This document shows positions 54,946 to 64,000 of a DNA stretch of 64,000 nt, piece by piece. Below the pieces are notes generated by a model, which saw only the letters and a program-made list of their open reading frames with translations, was not told the origin of the DNA and did no database searches. The stretch is from Bathymodiolus brooksi. Lineage: Eukaryota > Mollusca > Bivalvia > Mytilida > Modiolidae. A program made the position numbers and the translations under genes. Location: assembly GCA_963680875.1 (NCBI GenBank), contig OY804586.1, forward strand, positions 52,796,203-52,860,202. Reading direction: 5' to 3'. Position 1 is the stretch's first letter; every line of letters starts with the position of its first letter.

Positions 54946-55315
54946 TGTTGCACAATATCTAGGTATTAGTTGTCTTTAACAAGTGCAAATTCTCTTGCTC
55001 TATTGAACAATTCTGCAAAAAAGTGAGTTGCTGTTTTCACCTCTGCATACTGACTTATAATCCTAGTAGCTATTCGATCTCCGTCCAACAATGTGTTTTC
55101 AGGAAATTTCTTTATAAAATTTGGTCACCCTACAATATCTGTGACATAGTGCTAATGGTAACGGTAAACATCAATCATCCATTGTTGTTTTTTTTCTCGC
55201 AGAACCCTTCATAATATTCTCAAAGCTTGCTTCCCATCCTTACTTAATACAATATAGCGTTTCACTGCTGTCAGTAGGTAAATGCCACAACTGGTTGACT
55301 ATACTCGTATCCGAG
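54946..55315. other. Unassigned sequence
   Basis: The frame at 55,023-55,214 has no recognised domain. Nothing else is seen. Confidence 0.4.
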
Positions 55316-55320
55316 GAAAT

Positions 55321-55435
55321 TATCCTACCATTAGGGAGTGTGTTCCGAAATTATCCTACCATTAGGGAGTGTGTTCCGAAATTATCCTTCCATTAGGGAG
55401 TGTGTTCCGAAATTATCCTACCATTCGGACATTGT
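55321..55435. repeat. 31-bp tandem repeat, 3.5 copies
   Basis: tatcctaccattagggagtg begins at 55,321 and 55,352, and variants begin at 55,383 and 55,414. Confidence 0.9.
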
Positions 55436-55454
55436 CATGGTTTATTATATATAT

Positions 55455-55635
55455 TTATGTTTCAAATAAAGTCAAACCTGCCTTAAAGGGTACCTGTATA
55501 TAGCAAATCACTGTTAATAAAGGGAAGTCTAATATTTCCCATTAATGAATATTGCATATAATTTTAACCTGTGTATAAAGGGCAACTGCTCATAAAGGCC
55601 ACATTTACAGGTTTCCTTTAGTATAATTAATAGTA
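55455..55635. repeat. R5 copy
   Basis: aagtcaaacctgccttaaag, gcaaatcactgttaataaag, gtgtataaagggcaactgct and aggccacatttacaggtttc resemble 5,210-5,340 and 5,600-5,900 on the opposite strand. Confidence 0.55.
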
Positions 55636-55659
55636 ATGTCAACCTCCGTCACGCATGAG

Positions 55660-55921
55660 TAATCTTAGCCGAGTTTTGCTATCCTGTTTACCGCTATGAC
55701 CTTTGGTAGTCTTGCTCCCACAGATTTAAATTATTTGGCTTTCCGGTATTTTGACAAAGACCATACCTGATGAAGGCTATTCCAAAAACGCATCGTGCGC
55801 ACTAAGTTAGATATATACGTTTTATATTCCAATTGCTGGGTCGATACCTCTGCTGGTTGACAATTAGTCCCTGGGGTTATCATCCGCCCAGTGATTCGAC
55901 CTTGACATGGTTTAATAGGTA
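55660..55921 (-). mobile_element. R2 copy split by a pogo-like MITE
   Basis: gccgagttttgctatcctgt, ttggtagtcttgctcccaca, gaccatacctgatgaaggct, attccaaaaacgcatcgtgc and ttagatatatacgttttata. Then a second junction: ctgggtcgatacctctgctg, ccctggggttatcatccgcc, ttgacatggtttaataggta. R2-like text continues after the MITE (tactagtatttattt). Confidence 0.75.
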
Positions 55922-56149
55922 CAGTGGAATTTGTCTAATCCGACACACCAAGGGTCCAGGGAAATGTGTCGGAATGTACAGGATGCCTGAAAACTAAGGT
56001 TTTACTTTTAGTTAACAAAAGTGACAGGTTTAGGAATAAACAAGGTTTTTCAGCAAAGAGTGATAAATAAATACTTTGGGACCATAGATTTTTGTCGGAT
56101 GTAACAGGATGTCGGAAGACTCAGGTTTCGGATTGCACAAGTTCCACTG
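55922..56149. mobile_element. pogo/Tigger-like MITE, 228 bp, TA target duplication
   Basis: Ends cagtggaatttgtctaatcc and (right end, reversed) cagtggaacttgtgcaatcc, about 20 of the first 24 positions identical. TA is present on both sides (55,920-55,921; 56,150-56,151). A CAGT start, TA duplication and AATCCGA core fit pogo/Tigger elements. The interior has no transposase. It could have been mobilised by elements like the relic at 35 kb, which I infer only from superfamily. Confidence 0.8.
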
Positions 56150-56179
56150 TATACTAGTATTTATTTGGTTCCTTATAAA

Positions 56180-56460
56180 TGAATTGATTTGATTTTATTT
56201 ATTGTGTTTAACGCCACTTTCAGCAATATTTCAGCTATATCATGGCGACCAGTTTTAGTGGTGGAAGAAGCCGGAGTACCCGGAGAGAACTACCGACCAT
56301 GGGCAAGCAACTGGTAAACTTTATCACTTGCGCTGCGAATCGAGTGCATCCTTTGTTGTAATTTACAACGCCTGGAATGAACCGACGTCGTATTGGTGAT
56401 AGGCTTGTATGAGTTGTTAGGTAATCCAACTAAACTACCTAACTCATTGAGCCACCCGGG
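56180..56460 (-). mobile_element. SINE-1b, full length
   Basis: Tail gattttatttattg, then the 3' domain (tttaacgccactttcagcaa, cagctatatcatggcgacca). Body agttttagtggtggaagaag and gaccatgggcaagcaactgg. B box on the minus strand is gtcggttcattccaggcg. Head end is taggtaatccaactaaacta. The 34-bp array continues from the head at the right. The minus frame through it is a shadow. Confidence 0.9.
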
Positions 56461-58095
56461 CCCTACAACTACCTATCTCATTGAGCCACCCGGGCCATAC
56501 AACTACCTAACTCATTGAGCCACCCGGGCCATACAACTACCTAACTCATTGAGCCACCCGGGCCATACAACTACCTAACTCATTGAGCCACCCGGGCCAT
56601 ACAACTACCTAACTCATTGAGCCACCCGGGCCATACAACTACCTAACTCATTGAGCCACCCGGGCCATACAACTACCTAACTCATTGAGCCACCCGGGCC
56701 ATACAACTACCTAACTCATTGAGCCACCCGGGCCATACAACTACCTAACTCATTGAGCCACCCGGGCCATACAACTACCTAACTCATTGAGCCACCCGGG
56801 TCATACAACTACCTAACTCATTGAGCCACCCGAGCCATACAACTACCTAACTCATTGAGCCACCCGGGCCATACAACTACCTAACTCATTGAGCCACCCG
56901 GGCCATACAACTACCTAACTCATTGAGCCACCCGGGCCATACAACTACCTAACTCATTGAGCCACCCGGGCCATACAACTACCTAACTCATTGAGCCACC
57001 CGGGCCATACAACTACCTAACTCATTGAGCCACCCGGGCCCTACAACTACCTATCTCATTGAGCCACCCGGGCCATACAACTACCTAACTCATTGAGCCA
57101 CCCGGGCCATACAACTACCTAACTCATTGAGCCACCCGGGCCATACAACTACCTAACTCATTGAGCCACCCGGGCCATACAACTACCTAACTCATTGAGC
57201 CACCGGGGCCATACAACTACCTAACTCATTGAGCCACCCGGGCCATACAACTACCTAACTCATTGAGCCACCCGGGTCATACAACTACCTAACTCATTGA
57301 GCCACCCGAGCCATACAACTACCTAACTCATTGAGCCACCCGGGCCATACAACTACCTAACTCATTGAGCCACCCGGGCCATACAACTACCTAACTCATT
57401 GAGCCACCCGGGCCATACAACTACCTAACTCATTGAGCCACCCGGGCCATACAACTACCTAACTCATTGAGCCACCCGGGCCATACAACTACCTAACTCA
57501 TTGAGCCACCCGGGCCATACAACTACCTAACTCATTGAGCCACCCGGGTCATACAACTACCTAACTCATTGAGCCACCCGGGCCATACAACTACCAAACT
57601 CATTGAGCCACCCGGGCCATACAACTACCTAACTCATTGAGCCACCCGGGCCATACAACTACCTATCTCATTGAGCCACCAAGGCCATACAACTACCTAA
57701 CTCATTGAGCCACCCGGGCCATACAACTACCTAACTCATTGAGCCACCCGGGCCATACAACTACCTAACTCATTGAGCCACCCGGGCCATACAACTACCT
57801 AACTCATTGAGCCACCCGGGCCATACAACTACCTAACTCATTGAGCCACCCGGGCCATACAACTACCTAACTCATTGAGCCACCCGGGCCATACAACTAC
57901 CTATCTCATTGAGCCACCCGAGCCATACAACTACCTAACTCATTGAGCCACCCGGGCCATACAACTACCTAACTCATTGAGCCACCCGGGCCATACAACT
58001 ACCTAACTCATTGAGCCACCCGGGTCATACAACTACCTAACTCATTGAGCCACCCGGGCCATACAACTACCTAACTCATTGAGCCACCCGGGCCC
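56461..58095 (-). repeat. 34-bp satellite made from the SINE-1b head, ~48 units
   Basis: The unit on the SINE strand is ggcccgggtggctcaatgag plus ttaggtagttgtat, period exactly 34 bp, very homogeneous. It equals the first 34 bp of SINE-1b and contains the putative A box tggctcaatgagttagg. The array lies on the 5' side of the SINE at 56,180-56,460. Variant units (cctatctcat, gggtcat followed by cgagcc) recur at offsets of 476 and 578 bp (14 and 17 units), showing block duplications. No spacers, so not CRISPR. Confidence 0.95.
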
Positions 58096-58109
58096 TTCTT
58101 TATAATGGA

Positions 58110-58335
58110 AAAAAAAGGTAGACATATAATGTAGTACACAATAATCTTCATCAGGTAAGTTGAAAGTCGAAATATTGGCAAGCCTAATAATTCAAGTTGG
58201 GTAACCAGAAGAGCAAAGGGTCTGAACGGGATAGCCAAAATCTGATACTTGTATTACATTCTATAGGAACTGTAAATTTAGATACTAGTAATAGATACAT
58301 ATATATCTAATAAATCATGCCAGCGCCGAAACAAT
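58110..58335 (+). mobile_element. R2, internally deleted
   Basis: gtagacatataatgtagtac, ataatcttcatcaggtaagt, gggtctgaacgggatagcca, then gaactgtaaatttagatact, tctaataaatcatgccagcg. Confidence 0.75.
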
Positions 58336-58403
58336 GACTACTCAAATATTAATTATTAACCTACTATTAATGATTGTATATGTTTTATATCTTACATTGT
58401 AAT

Positions 58404-58540
58404 GGGTTAGGGATAGGGTTATGGAGTTTAACGTCACTTTCAACAATATTTCAGCTATATTGTTGCGGTTAGTTTTGTTGGTGGAAGAAACTGGAGTACC
58501 TGGTGCAAGTCAATGACAAACTTTATCACATAATGCCTTA
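58404..58540 (-). mobile_element. SINE-1 3' half with TTAGGG-like tail
   Basis: gggttagggatagggttatg is the tail. Then gagtttaacgtcactttcaa, cagctatattgttgcggtta and gaaactggagtacctgg. The last part jumps to agtcaatgacaaactttatc; the head is missing. Confidence 0.8.
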
Positions 58541-58744
58541 CAAGGGGCAACAAACGACAATTCCAAAAAAGACTGTTGTTTATTATGACATTTGTATTTC
58601 AAGGAGCGAGATACATATTTAATGTGTTTAAATCCCATCATTAAGCGACAGGTTACATATTTGATTTAAAAATACACAATGACAAAACTCTTATTTTTAT
58701 TTCACCGGAGGGAGTATCATGCAATGATGGAATCCATTGACTGT

Positions 58745-59020
58745 ATAAAGTAAAAGATAGAGAAAACAGAAAGGTCAATCAAGAATGAATAATCCAGAGA
58801 CACAGACAATATTAGGTATAGGACAAACAAAGCAAACAAAAACTCAACACAGAAAATTAAAATAAAAGACCAAAGTGGACCCCCACAAAAGCAAACGTGG
58901 GTAAACCCAAGTCCTCGTAAATAGGTCGTTAACTGTTGTTCATTTGCCCATTGCATTGTCTGTCCTTCTTCGACTTGAGAGCTTCTGATTTCTACTTTGG
59001 TATCTTCGAACTTTTTCATA
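58745..59020. mobile_element. R4 copy (plus) then R3 fragment (minus)
   Basis: R4: aaagatagagaaaacagaaa, gtcaatcaagaatgaataat, aaaactcaacacagaaaatt (58,750-58,930). R3: gcccattgcattgtctgtcc, cttctgatttctactttggt, atcttcgaactttttcat (58,942-59,022). The 137-residue minus frame is a fusion of reversed repeats and not a gene. Confidence 0.75.
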
Positions 59021-59591
59021 CTTATGAGACGTGTTTTGCTTTGTCCTTGAAATAAAGAATACACCAATGTTGTTCCAATCCAGAAATAATGTATGCATAT
59101 TAATCTATATATAATTCTCTCTAACGACAAATAGAATGATAAACCAGGCTATAAGTGATTTATTATATCTCTGTAATTTCTAATAATTTGTCCGTTATGC
59201 AAAATTAGCCATTATGGAAGGTCAAAAAATAGTCGACATGACTTTCTGCAGACAGTAACGTTGTCAATATATTAATGGTCGTGACTTATTACGCTTAATT
59301 ATTTGCATAATAATGTAATATTGGTCAGGAAATTCATGATCAATGGTAAAGTACTATTGCAATTTATTGTCATTTACCATTGACATCTGTTCTTATGTGA
59401 CCGAGAACCCCTGTCAACATTTGAGTATAGAAATAGAACATAGTTTCTCTGCTACAGATGAGACCTGATTTTGTCAATAAAGAGCGCCTACTGCTTGTTT
59501 GAAGGGAATCCAATACACAACTAGCCATTATGTCGAGACCAAAAGGCTGCTCGTAAATCATCAACATTGACCTTGACACAAATTGCAGAAA

Positions 59592-59802
59592 GCATCGGTG
59601 GTGTAATGGTGTACGTGTTCTCCTCGTGTATTGTAGATCATGGGTTCGAGCCCCGAATGGGTCAAACCAAGACTATATAAAATGATATTAGTTGCTTCTC
59701 CCCTAAGCACGCAGCCTCAAGAAGACAGACCAAACACCGTTGGCTCGAAATCAGGATAATGTGTCCGAGTGGGCGAAATGTCTATCCATGGACTGTTACA
59801 CC
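59592..59802 (+). mobile_element. SINE-2, 3'-truncated
   Basis: gcatcggtggtgtaatggtg head with A box, catgggttcgagccccgaat B box, agttgcttctcccctaagca, aatcaggataatgtgtccga and tgtctatccatggactgtta. The 3' domain is missing. Confidence 0.85.
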
Positions 59803-60022
59803 ACTGTGATACAAAATTAGCCATTATGGAATGTCAAAAAATGGTCGAGATGACATTTTGCAGACAGTAACGTTATCAATATACTGATGGGCGTGACCTA
59901 TTACGCTTAATCATTTGCATAATAATGTAATATTGGTCAGGAAACTCATGGTCAAGATTATAATGGTAACCTACTATTGTAATTTATTGTCATTAACCTC
60001 TTAACGTTTGTTCTTTTGTGAC

Positions 60023-60205
60023 TTCCTCAGGTATAGGTGACCTTAGCAGATTTTGGCTGTTTTGTTTAGGCCCTTTAGTTTTTTTGCTCCCAAAACTTCA
60101 CATGATTTGGATTTCCAATCTTCCGATTTTGAGCGTACCTGCTGAAGGCTATCCCAGATACGGTACGTGTGCACTAAATTTGATATTTACGTTTCTATCA
60201 CTAGA
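60023..60205 (-). mobile_element. R2 insertion in duplicated unit 2
   Basis: cttcctcaggtataggtgac, tttggctgttttgtttaggc, gagcgtacctgctgaaggct, acggtacgtgtgcactaaat, ttgatatttacgtttctat. The empty-site counterpart is gtgaccgagaaccc at about 59,397, which bounds the insertion. No clear target duplication. Confidence 0.8.
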
Positions 60206-60354
60206 ACCCATGGAAACATTTGAGGAGAGAAATATAACCTAGTTTGCCTGCTACAGATGAACTCCCCTCTTTTCCGTCAAGAGCACCATCTCCTTGTTTG
60301 AGAGGAATCTAATACACAACTAGCCATTATGTCGAGACATAAATGCGTGTCTCA

Positions 60355-60620
60355 TGTTTAGAAGAGTTTGAAGATACCAAAGGGGTAATAGGAATCCGTA
60401 CATCGAAGAAGAACAGACAACACAATGGTCAATAGAAAAAGTACAAAAGGACAAACAACGTTCTACAAAACATACATATAAAACTAAAGATCGAGTAACA
60501 CGAACCCCACTAAAAACTGGAATGAACTCATGTGCTCCGGAAGGGTGAGCAGTTGTTTCTCCACTAGTGGCACCCATCGTTTTAATCTAGTTACACATCT
60601 GGTGATAAGTCGTGAATGAG
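60355..60620 (+). mobile_element. R3 insertion in duplicated unit 2
   Basis: gaagagtttgaagataccaa, gaacagacaacacaatggtc, aaagatcgagtaacacgaac, actggaatgaactcatgtgc, ccggaagggtgagcagttgt, ccactagtggcacccatcg. Near-complete R3; useful as a family reference. Confidence 0.85.
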
Positions 60621-60647
60621 ATAATATCATCAATATTGACCTTGACA

Positions 60648-60978
60648 CAACTTGCAGACCGCATCGTGTACGTGTTCACCTCATTTATTGTAGATCATAG
60701 GTTCGAGCCCCGAACTGGTCAGACCAAAGACTATTAATTGGTGTTAGTTGCTTCTCCGCTAAGCACCCAGCTTTAAGGAGAAAAAACACAAACTGGTTGG
60801 CTCGGAATCAGGATAATATGTTCGGGTGAGGCGACGAGTTGTTTCAGTGTGCTAGTTCTATAAATATCCAACACGCGTTTTGGTCTAGTACAAAGCGGAA
60901 TTCATCATATCATGGAATGTAACGTGTTCTCGTCATAATATAGCTGAAAATTGGTTATATGGTGCTAAGCAATAACCA
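60648..60978 (+). mobile_element. SINE-2, nearly full length
   Basis: gcatcgtgtacgtgttcacc head, cataggttcgagccccgaac B box, aatcaggataatatgttcgg, ggtctagtacaaagcgg, then cgtcataatatagctgaaaa and atatggtgctaagcaataac 3' domain. The A box is shortened compared with 59,592. Confidence 0.85.
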
Positions 60979-60999
60979 CGTCCTACACAACACTTTCCG

Positions 61000-61270
61000 G
61001 GGCCCGGGTGACTCAATGAGTTAGGTCGCTAGATCTAGCAACTCATACAAGCCTATCACCAATACGGCGTGGGTTCGCGCCCGGCTTTGTAAATTACAAA
61101 AAAGGTGCACTCGACTCCTAATCGCAAGTGATAAAGTTTACCAGTTGCTTACACATGGTCGGTGTACCTCTCCGGGTACTCCGTCTTCCTCCACCACTAA
61201 AACTGGTCGCTATGATATAGCTGCAATATTGTTGAAAGTGGCACTAAACACCAAAAATCAAAATCAAATC
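61000..61270 (+). mobile_element. SINE-1b, full length
   Basis: ggcccgggtgactcaatgag head with a single A box, gcgtgggttcgcgcccggct B box, gtgataaagtttaccagttg, ccaccactaaaactggtcgc, gctgcaatattgttgaaagt, ggcactaaacacc. Tail aaatcaaaatcaaatc. This copy shows the unexpanded head that the 56.5-kb array multiplies. Confidence 0.9.
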
Positions 61271-61563
61271 CCAACACTTCCCTCTTGATAGTTAGATCTC
61301 CAACGACAGTACAGCTATAAACGGAAAGACAGCACATTATCATTAAAACATATCAAATACATGCTGGATTTTCCAAATCTAAGTTTCATAACTGTTGTCT
61401 TTCCACCAATCCACGGCGATCAAGCTAGCATATTATTAAATAATATATCTGAGTCATTGCAAAAAAGATCAGCTACTTATTTATATAAGTAATTCATAAT
61501 TTGAAGAATAAAACACACATTTCAATTTTATATGTTTCATTATATATGTTCATAACTGAGGAC

Positions 61564-61990
61564 GATACAACATTATGTGATAAAGTTTGTCAGTGACTTG
61601 CGGCAGGTCAGTGGTTTTCTATGGATACAACATTATGTGATAAAGTTTGTCAGTGACTTGCGGCAGGTCAGTGGTTTTCTATGGATACAACATTATGTGA
61701 TAAAGTTTGTCAGTGACTTGCGGCACGTGAGTGCTTTTCTACGGATAATCCAGTTTCCTCCACCAATAAACCTGTTGGATTTACAACTACCTGTGCAATT
61801 AAGGACGGTCACCACTAATGTTGTGAGTTCGAATCCCGCTCATGGCGAGATGTACTCGAAACAACATTATGTGATAGAGTTTGTCAGTGACTTGCGACAG
61901 GTCCGTGGTATTCTCCGGGTACTCTGAATTCCTACACCAATAAAACTAACCGCCACGATATAACTGAACTGGCCGCTTACACCATCAAGC
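61564..61990 (+). mobile_element. SINE-1a with 60-bp internal triplication
   Basis: A 60-bp unit (gatacaacattatgtgataa, agtttgtcagtgacttgcgg, then ttttctatg) is repeated three times at exact 60-bp spacing (61,564, 61,624, 61,684). Then come caataaacctgttggattta, gagttcgaatcccgctcatg (B box), another body copy and accgccacgatataactgaa. Parts of two SINEs are joined. The 116-residue frame (61,577-61,927) only reads the repeat. Confidence 0.85.
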
Positions 61991-62340
61991 AAACACAACA
62001 GAACTGACGAATATGCGAACTTTTGAATATATATTCTCACAATACAAACAAAAACTAACCAACATATGTATTTATCAATGCTGATTGAACACGTGTTTAT
62101 ATTTACTAACAGTAGGGCACGTGTTTGTATATCAAACATATAGTATGTTGATTGGATAAAAATAAAGGTTATAGTTCGATACGGATATATTTCTATTGGT
62201 CATTTAAATGCCGCAATGCGGGTATTTAATTCTTATGTATAATAGTATGCTAATAGCACGATTTTTGAAAGCGCGAAAAGGTTTCGATATAAATGTAGTA
62301 ACGTAAGTAAGTTATTCGAACTCGATCGTTCTGCATCAAG
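61991..62340. other. Unassigned sequence
   Basis: No repeat or credible frame recognised. Confidence 0.4.
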
Positions 62341-62343
62341 GTT

Positions 62344-62455
62344 CACACTGGTGAGCTGTTCTCAAAACTTGCTGCACACTGGTGAGCTGTTCTCGAAACT
62401 TGCTGCACACTGGTGAGCTGTTCTCGAAACTTGCTGCACACTGGTGAGCTGTTCC
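62344..62455. repeat. 31-bp tandem repeat, 3.6 copies
   Basis: cacactggtgagctgttctc starts at 62,344, 62,375, 62,406 and 62,437. The unit ends with aacttgctg. Confidence 0.95.
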
Positions 62456-63480
62456 TATAAAAGTGTTGTTTATTTCATTTATGAATTAATATAATATAGA
62501 TATATGCGTTAAATGAATATGAGCCATTACCTCTCGGTTGGTTTTGATATAAACAGGTTTTCGACTGGTTGAGTTTGACGAAATAGAACATAAATGACCT
62601 TTATTAACACATCAGACAGACCATAGGCGAATATTTTAAAATAATAATCATAGATAAACGCATACCGAAAGGATGTCTTCCAATGCAAATTGATCGCTTT
62701 GTGTTTGTTAATTGTAATCTGTAATTTGGCTTTCGGAGCATCAAACATATAAAACTATAATTTAATTTAAAAAAAGAAAAATTAATTTAAAAAAAAAACA
62801 TTTGCATATGGAAATGTATCAAGTGAGAGAATACACTCCAACTTGTAGATTCTTAAAGGGAATTAACCCTAACTTTACGTGTCTCATTATCTGTTTTTAT
62901 GAATCTATGATTGGATTGTTTTCTTTATAGCATATCACTCACTATCTTGTGTATAATTTGTATTTGACAAGTAATGTTTTATTATTGTTTCTCTGTCAAT
63001 AAACAATATATTGTGTACAAAAAGGTCACACATGGATTGGAATGACTATGGATGGCAGTGTCGAATGTCATAACCCGTCATTTTACCATTGTTCTGTGCA
63101 AGTTCTTTTTCTTCTTCAAAAGGACTTTGATCATTTGGACAAAGTCATTTCGTTAAAAGCTTTCTTGTTATTAGTATCATAGTATATTGTTTTATTTTTG
63201 CTGTTAAAGTTAGAAAATAAAATGTATTTTTTTCAAAATTAGGAAAGAAAGCTTGTCTATAACCAATGTAACCATTTCGATATTGTATTTTCACCTAAAT
63301 GAATTTTTGAATATACTATTGTATCAATTGCCCGTGATATTATGCTTTTAAAATAAAGGTATTTGAAAAATAAAATAAAAATCTTCTGCTTCTTCTTCAT
63401 GCTATCCAATTCAGTTCATTTATTTATGAATAAAATATGTTTAAAATGAAATGAAAAATGAATAAAGTTAACCCCTCAGT
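62456..63480. other. Unassigned AT-rich sequence
   Basis: Several AATAAA words (62,998, 63,352, 63,372) and no long frame. It could be 3' UTR or intergenic; nothing distinguishes the two. The 73-residue minus frame at 62,527-62,748 has no recognised domain. Confidence 0.35.
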
Positions 63481-63484
63481 TCAA

Positions 63485-63800
63485 TAGTTGAGATGAAATG
63501 GTCACGAAATATGGGGTTATCTAGGATATTTCACGATATCAAAATTATTGACCTCTAGAAATCCCTGTAGAAATGGTCACTGCATGTATGGTAATCTAGC
63601 TTATTTAAGGATATCAAAATTACTGATCGCTAAAATAGCCTGTAGGAATAGTCAGTAAATGTAGGGCTACATACCTTTTCGAAGGATATTAAAATTACTG
63701 ACCGCTAAAATAGCCTGCAGAAATAGTTATCTATCATATTGCTAGAAATCAGGACTGGTGACTTATAATAGAGTGTAGAGAAATGGTCACTAAATGGAGA
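63485..63800. repeat. ~76-bp degenerate tandem repeat, about 4 copies
   Basis: gaaatggtcacgaaatatgg, gaaatggtcactgcatgtat, gaatagtcagtaaatgtagg and gaaatggtcactaaatggag mark successive units. atatcaaaattactga-type text and agcctgtag lie between them. Confidence 0.75.
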
Positions 63801-64000
63801 GGTTTTTTTTATACAGCTCTCATTTTCAAAGAAGGCATAATTTGGTAACTTTTCAGTTTTTACTAAAACTCTATGTTGTTTACCACATTTCATTATCAAC
63901 CTGTTACATCTTAATTTATAAAAATTTTGCCATTTAAAGAAATTCCGAATTTGAGTAACGACGGTCGTTTTGGGTGGGGGACAGGGTTGTGCTATATTTC
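63801..64000. other. Unassigned sequence to window end
   Basis: No feature recognised. Confidence 0.4.

Larger units (their letters stand above)
59193..60980. repeat. Segmental duplication (two units ending in SINE-2)
   Basis: Unit 1, 59,193-59,810; unit 2, 59,812-60,980. Shared landmarks: caaaattagccattatggaa, cagacagtaacgttgtcaat, catttgcataataatgtaat, ctagccattatgtcgagac, ttgaccttgacacaaattgc. Unit 2 carries an R2 insert (60,023-60,205) and an R3 insert (60,355-60,620) that unit 1 lacks. Confidence 0.85.

Noticed and set aside
56461..58095. CRISPR-like array with a 34-bp period
   Set aside because: There are no unique spacers. Units are contiguous and equal a SINE head, and the DNA is eukaryotic.
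58717..59130. 137-codon minus-strand frame
   Set aside because: It spans a reversed R4 copy and an R3 fragment, so it is a chance fusion of repeats.

Overview
The window looks like nuclear DNA of a eukaryote, most likely a bivalve and probably a mytilid mussel. This placement rests on remembered repeat families: an element containing ttaaccccgccac, one containing gaagataccaaaggggtaat, and a retroposon whose middle carries a gacttg-tacaggcattt motif. It was not tested by a search. I see no intact host gene, no tRNA or rRNA gene, and no bacterial or viral gene. Nearly all open frames lie in repeats or are short AT-rich chance frames. The only protein-coding traces I can defend are dead transposons: two remnants of a pogo/Tigger (POGK-like) DDE transposase near 34.8-36.1 kb and a Ty3/gypsy reverse-transcriptase scrap near 52.6-52.9 kb.

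The window is packed with dispersed repeats, named here for reference. SINE-1a is tRNA-derived with head ccgtcgtgatggtatggtag and B box gttcgaatcccgc. SINE-1b has the head ggcccgggtggctcaatgag and the same body. SINE-2 has the head atcggtggtttaatggttaa and B box ggttcgagccccg. All three share a 3' domain, gatatagctgaaatattg followed by gtggcgttaaacacc, and end in different simple repeats. R2 is diagnosed by gtagatatcaaatttagtgc, R3 by gaagataccaaaggggtaat, R4 by aatggacaatccagagaaac, R5 by aggtttgactgtaaccac, R6 by ttaaccccgccac, R7 by atggccgagtagttacgatt and R8 by gtatggggtgtctcatgaag. Short DNA elements with readable ends are also present: a Mutator-like element with a 9-bp target duplication, a hAT-like one, a pogo-like one with TA duplications, a CAGGGG-ended MITE and several long inverted repeats.

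Layout: 0-12 kb holds scattered fragments, MITEs and fold-back elements. At 12.1-13.7 kb is a 67-bp satellite that runs into a full SINE-1a. At 15.3-18.7 kb is a segmental duplication containing a 25-bp array grown from an R2 copy. At 19.6-22.9 kb are R7 copies with a nested retroposon. At 23.6-27.9 kb is a SINE-2 whose 3' tail is a 3.94-kb perfect (ACTC)n array. From 28 to 43 kb there are mixed repeats and the transposase remnants. At 43.7-48.6 kb is a degenerate segmental tandem array. From 49 to 56 kb there are mixed repeats and MITEs. At 56.2-58.1 kb is a SINE-1b with a 34-bp satellite on its 5' side. At 59.2-61.0 kb is a duplication whose second copy carries nested insertions. The last 3 kb is AT-rich and largely unassigned.

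The most interesting pattern is that every large tandem array in the window is an expanded piece of a dispersed element: SINE tRNA-like heads (12.1 and 56.5 kb), a SINE tail (23.6 kb), an R2 segment (17.7 kb) and a SINE internal segment (61.6 kb). The two head arrays multiply the putative Pol III A box while keeping a single B box.
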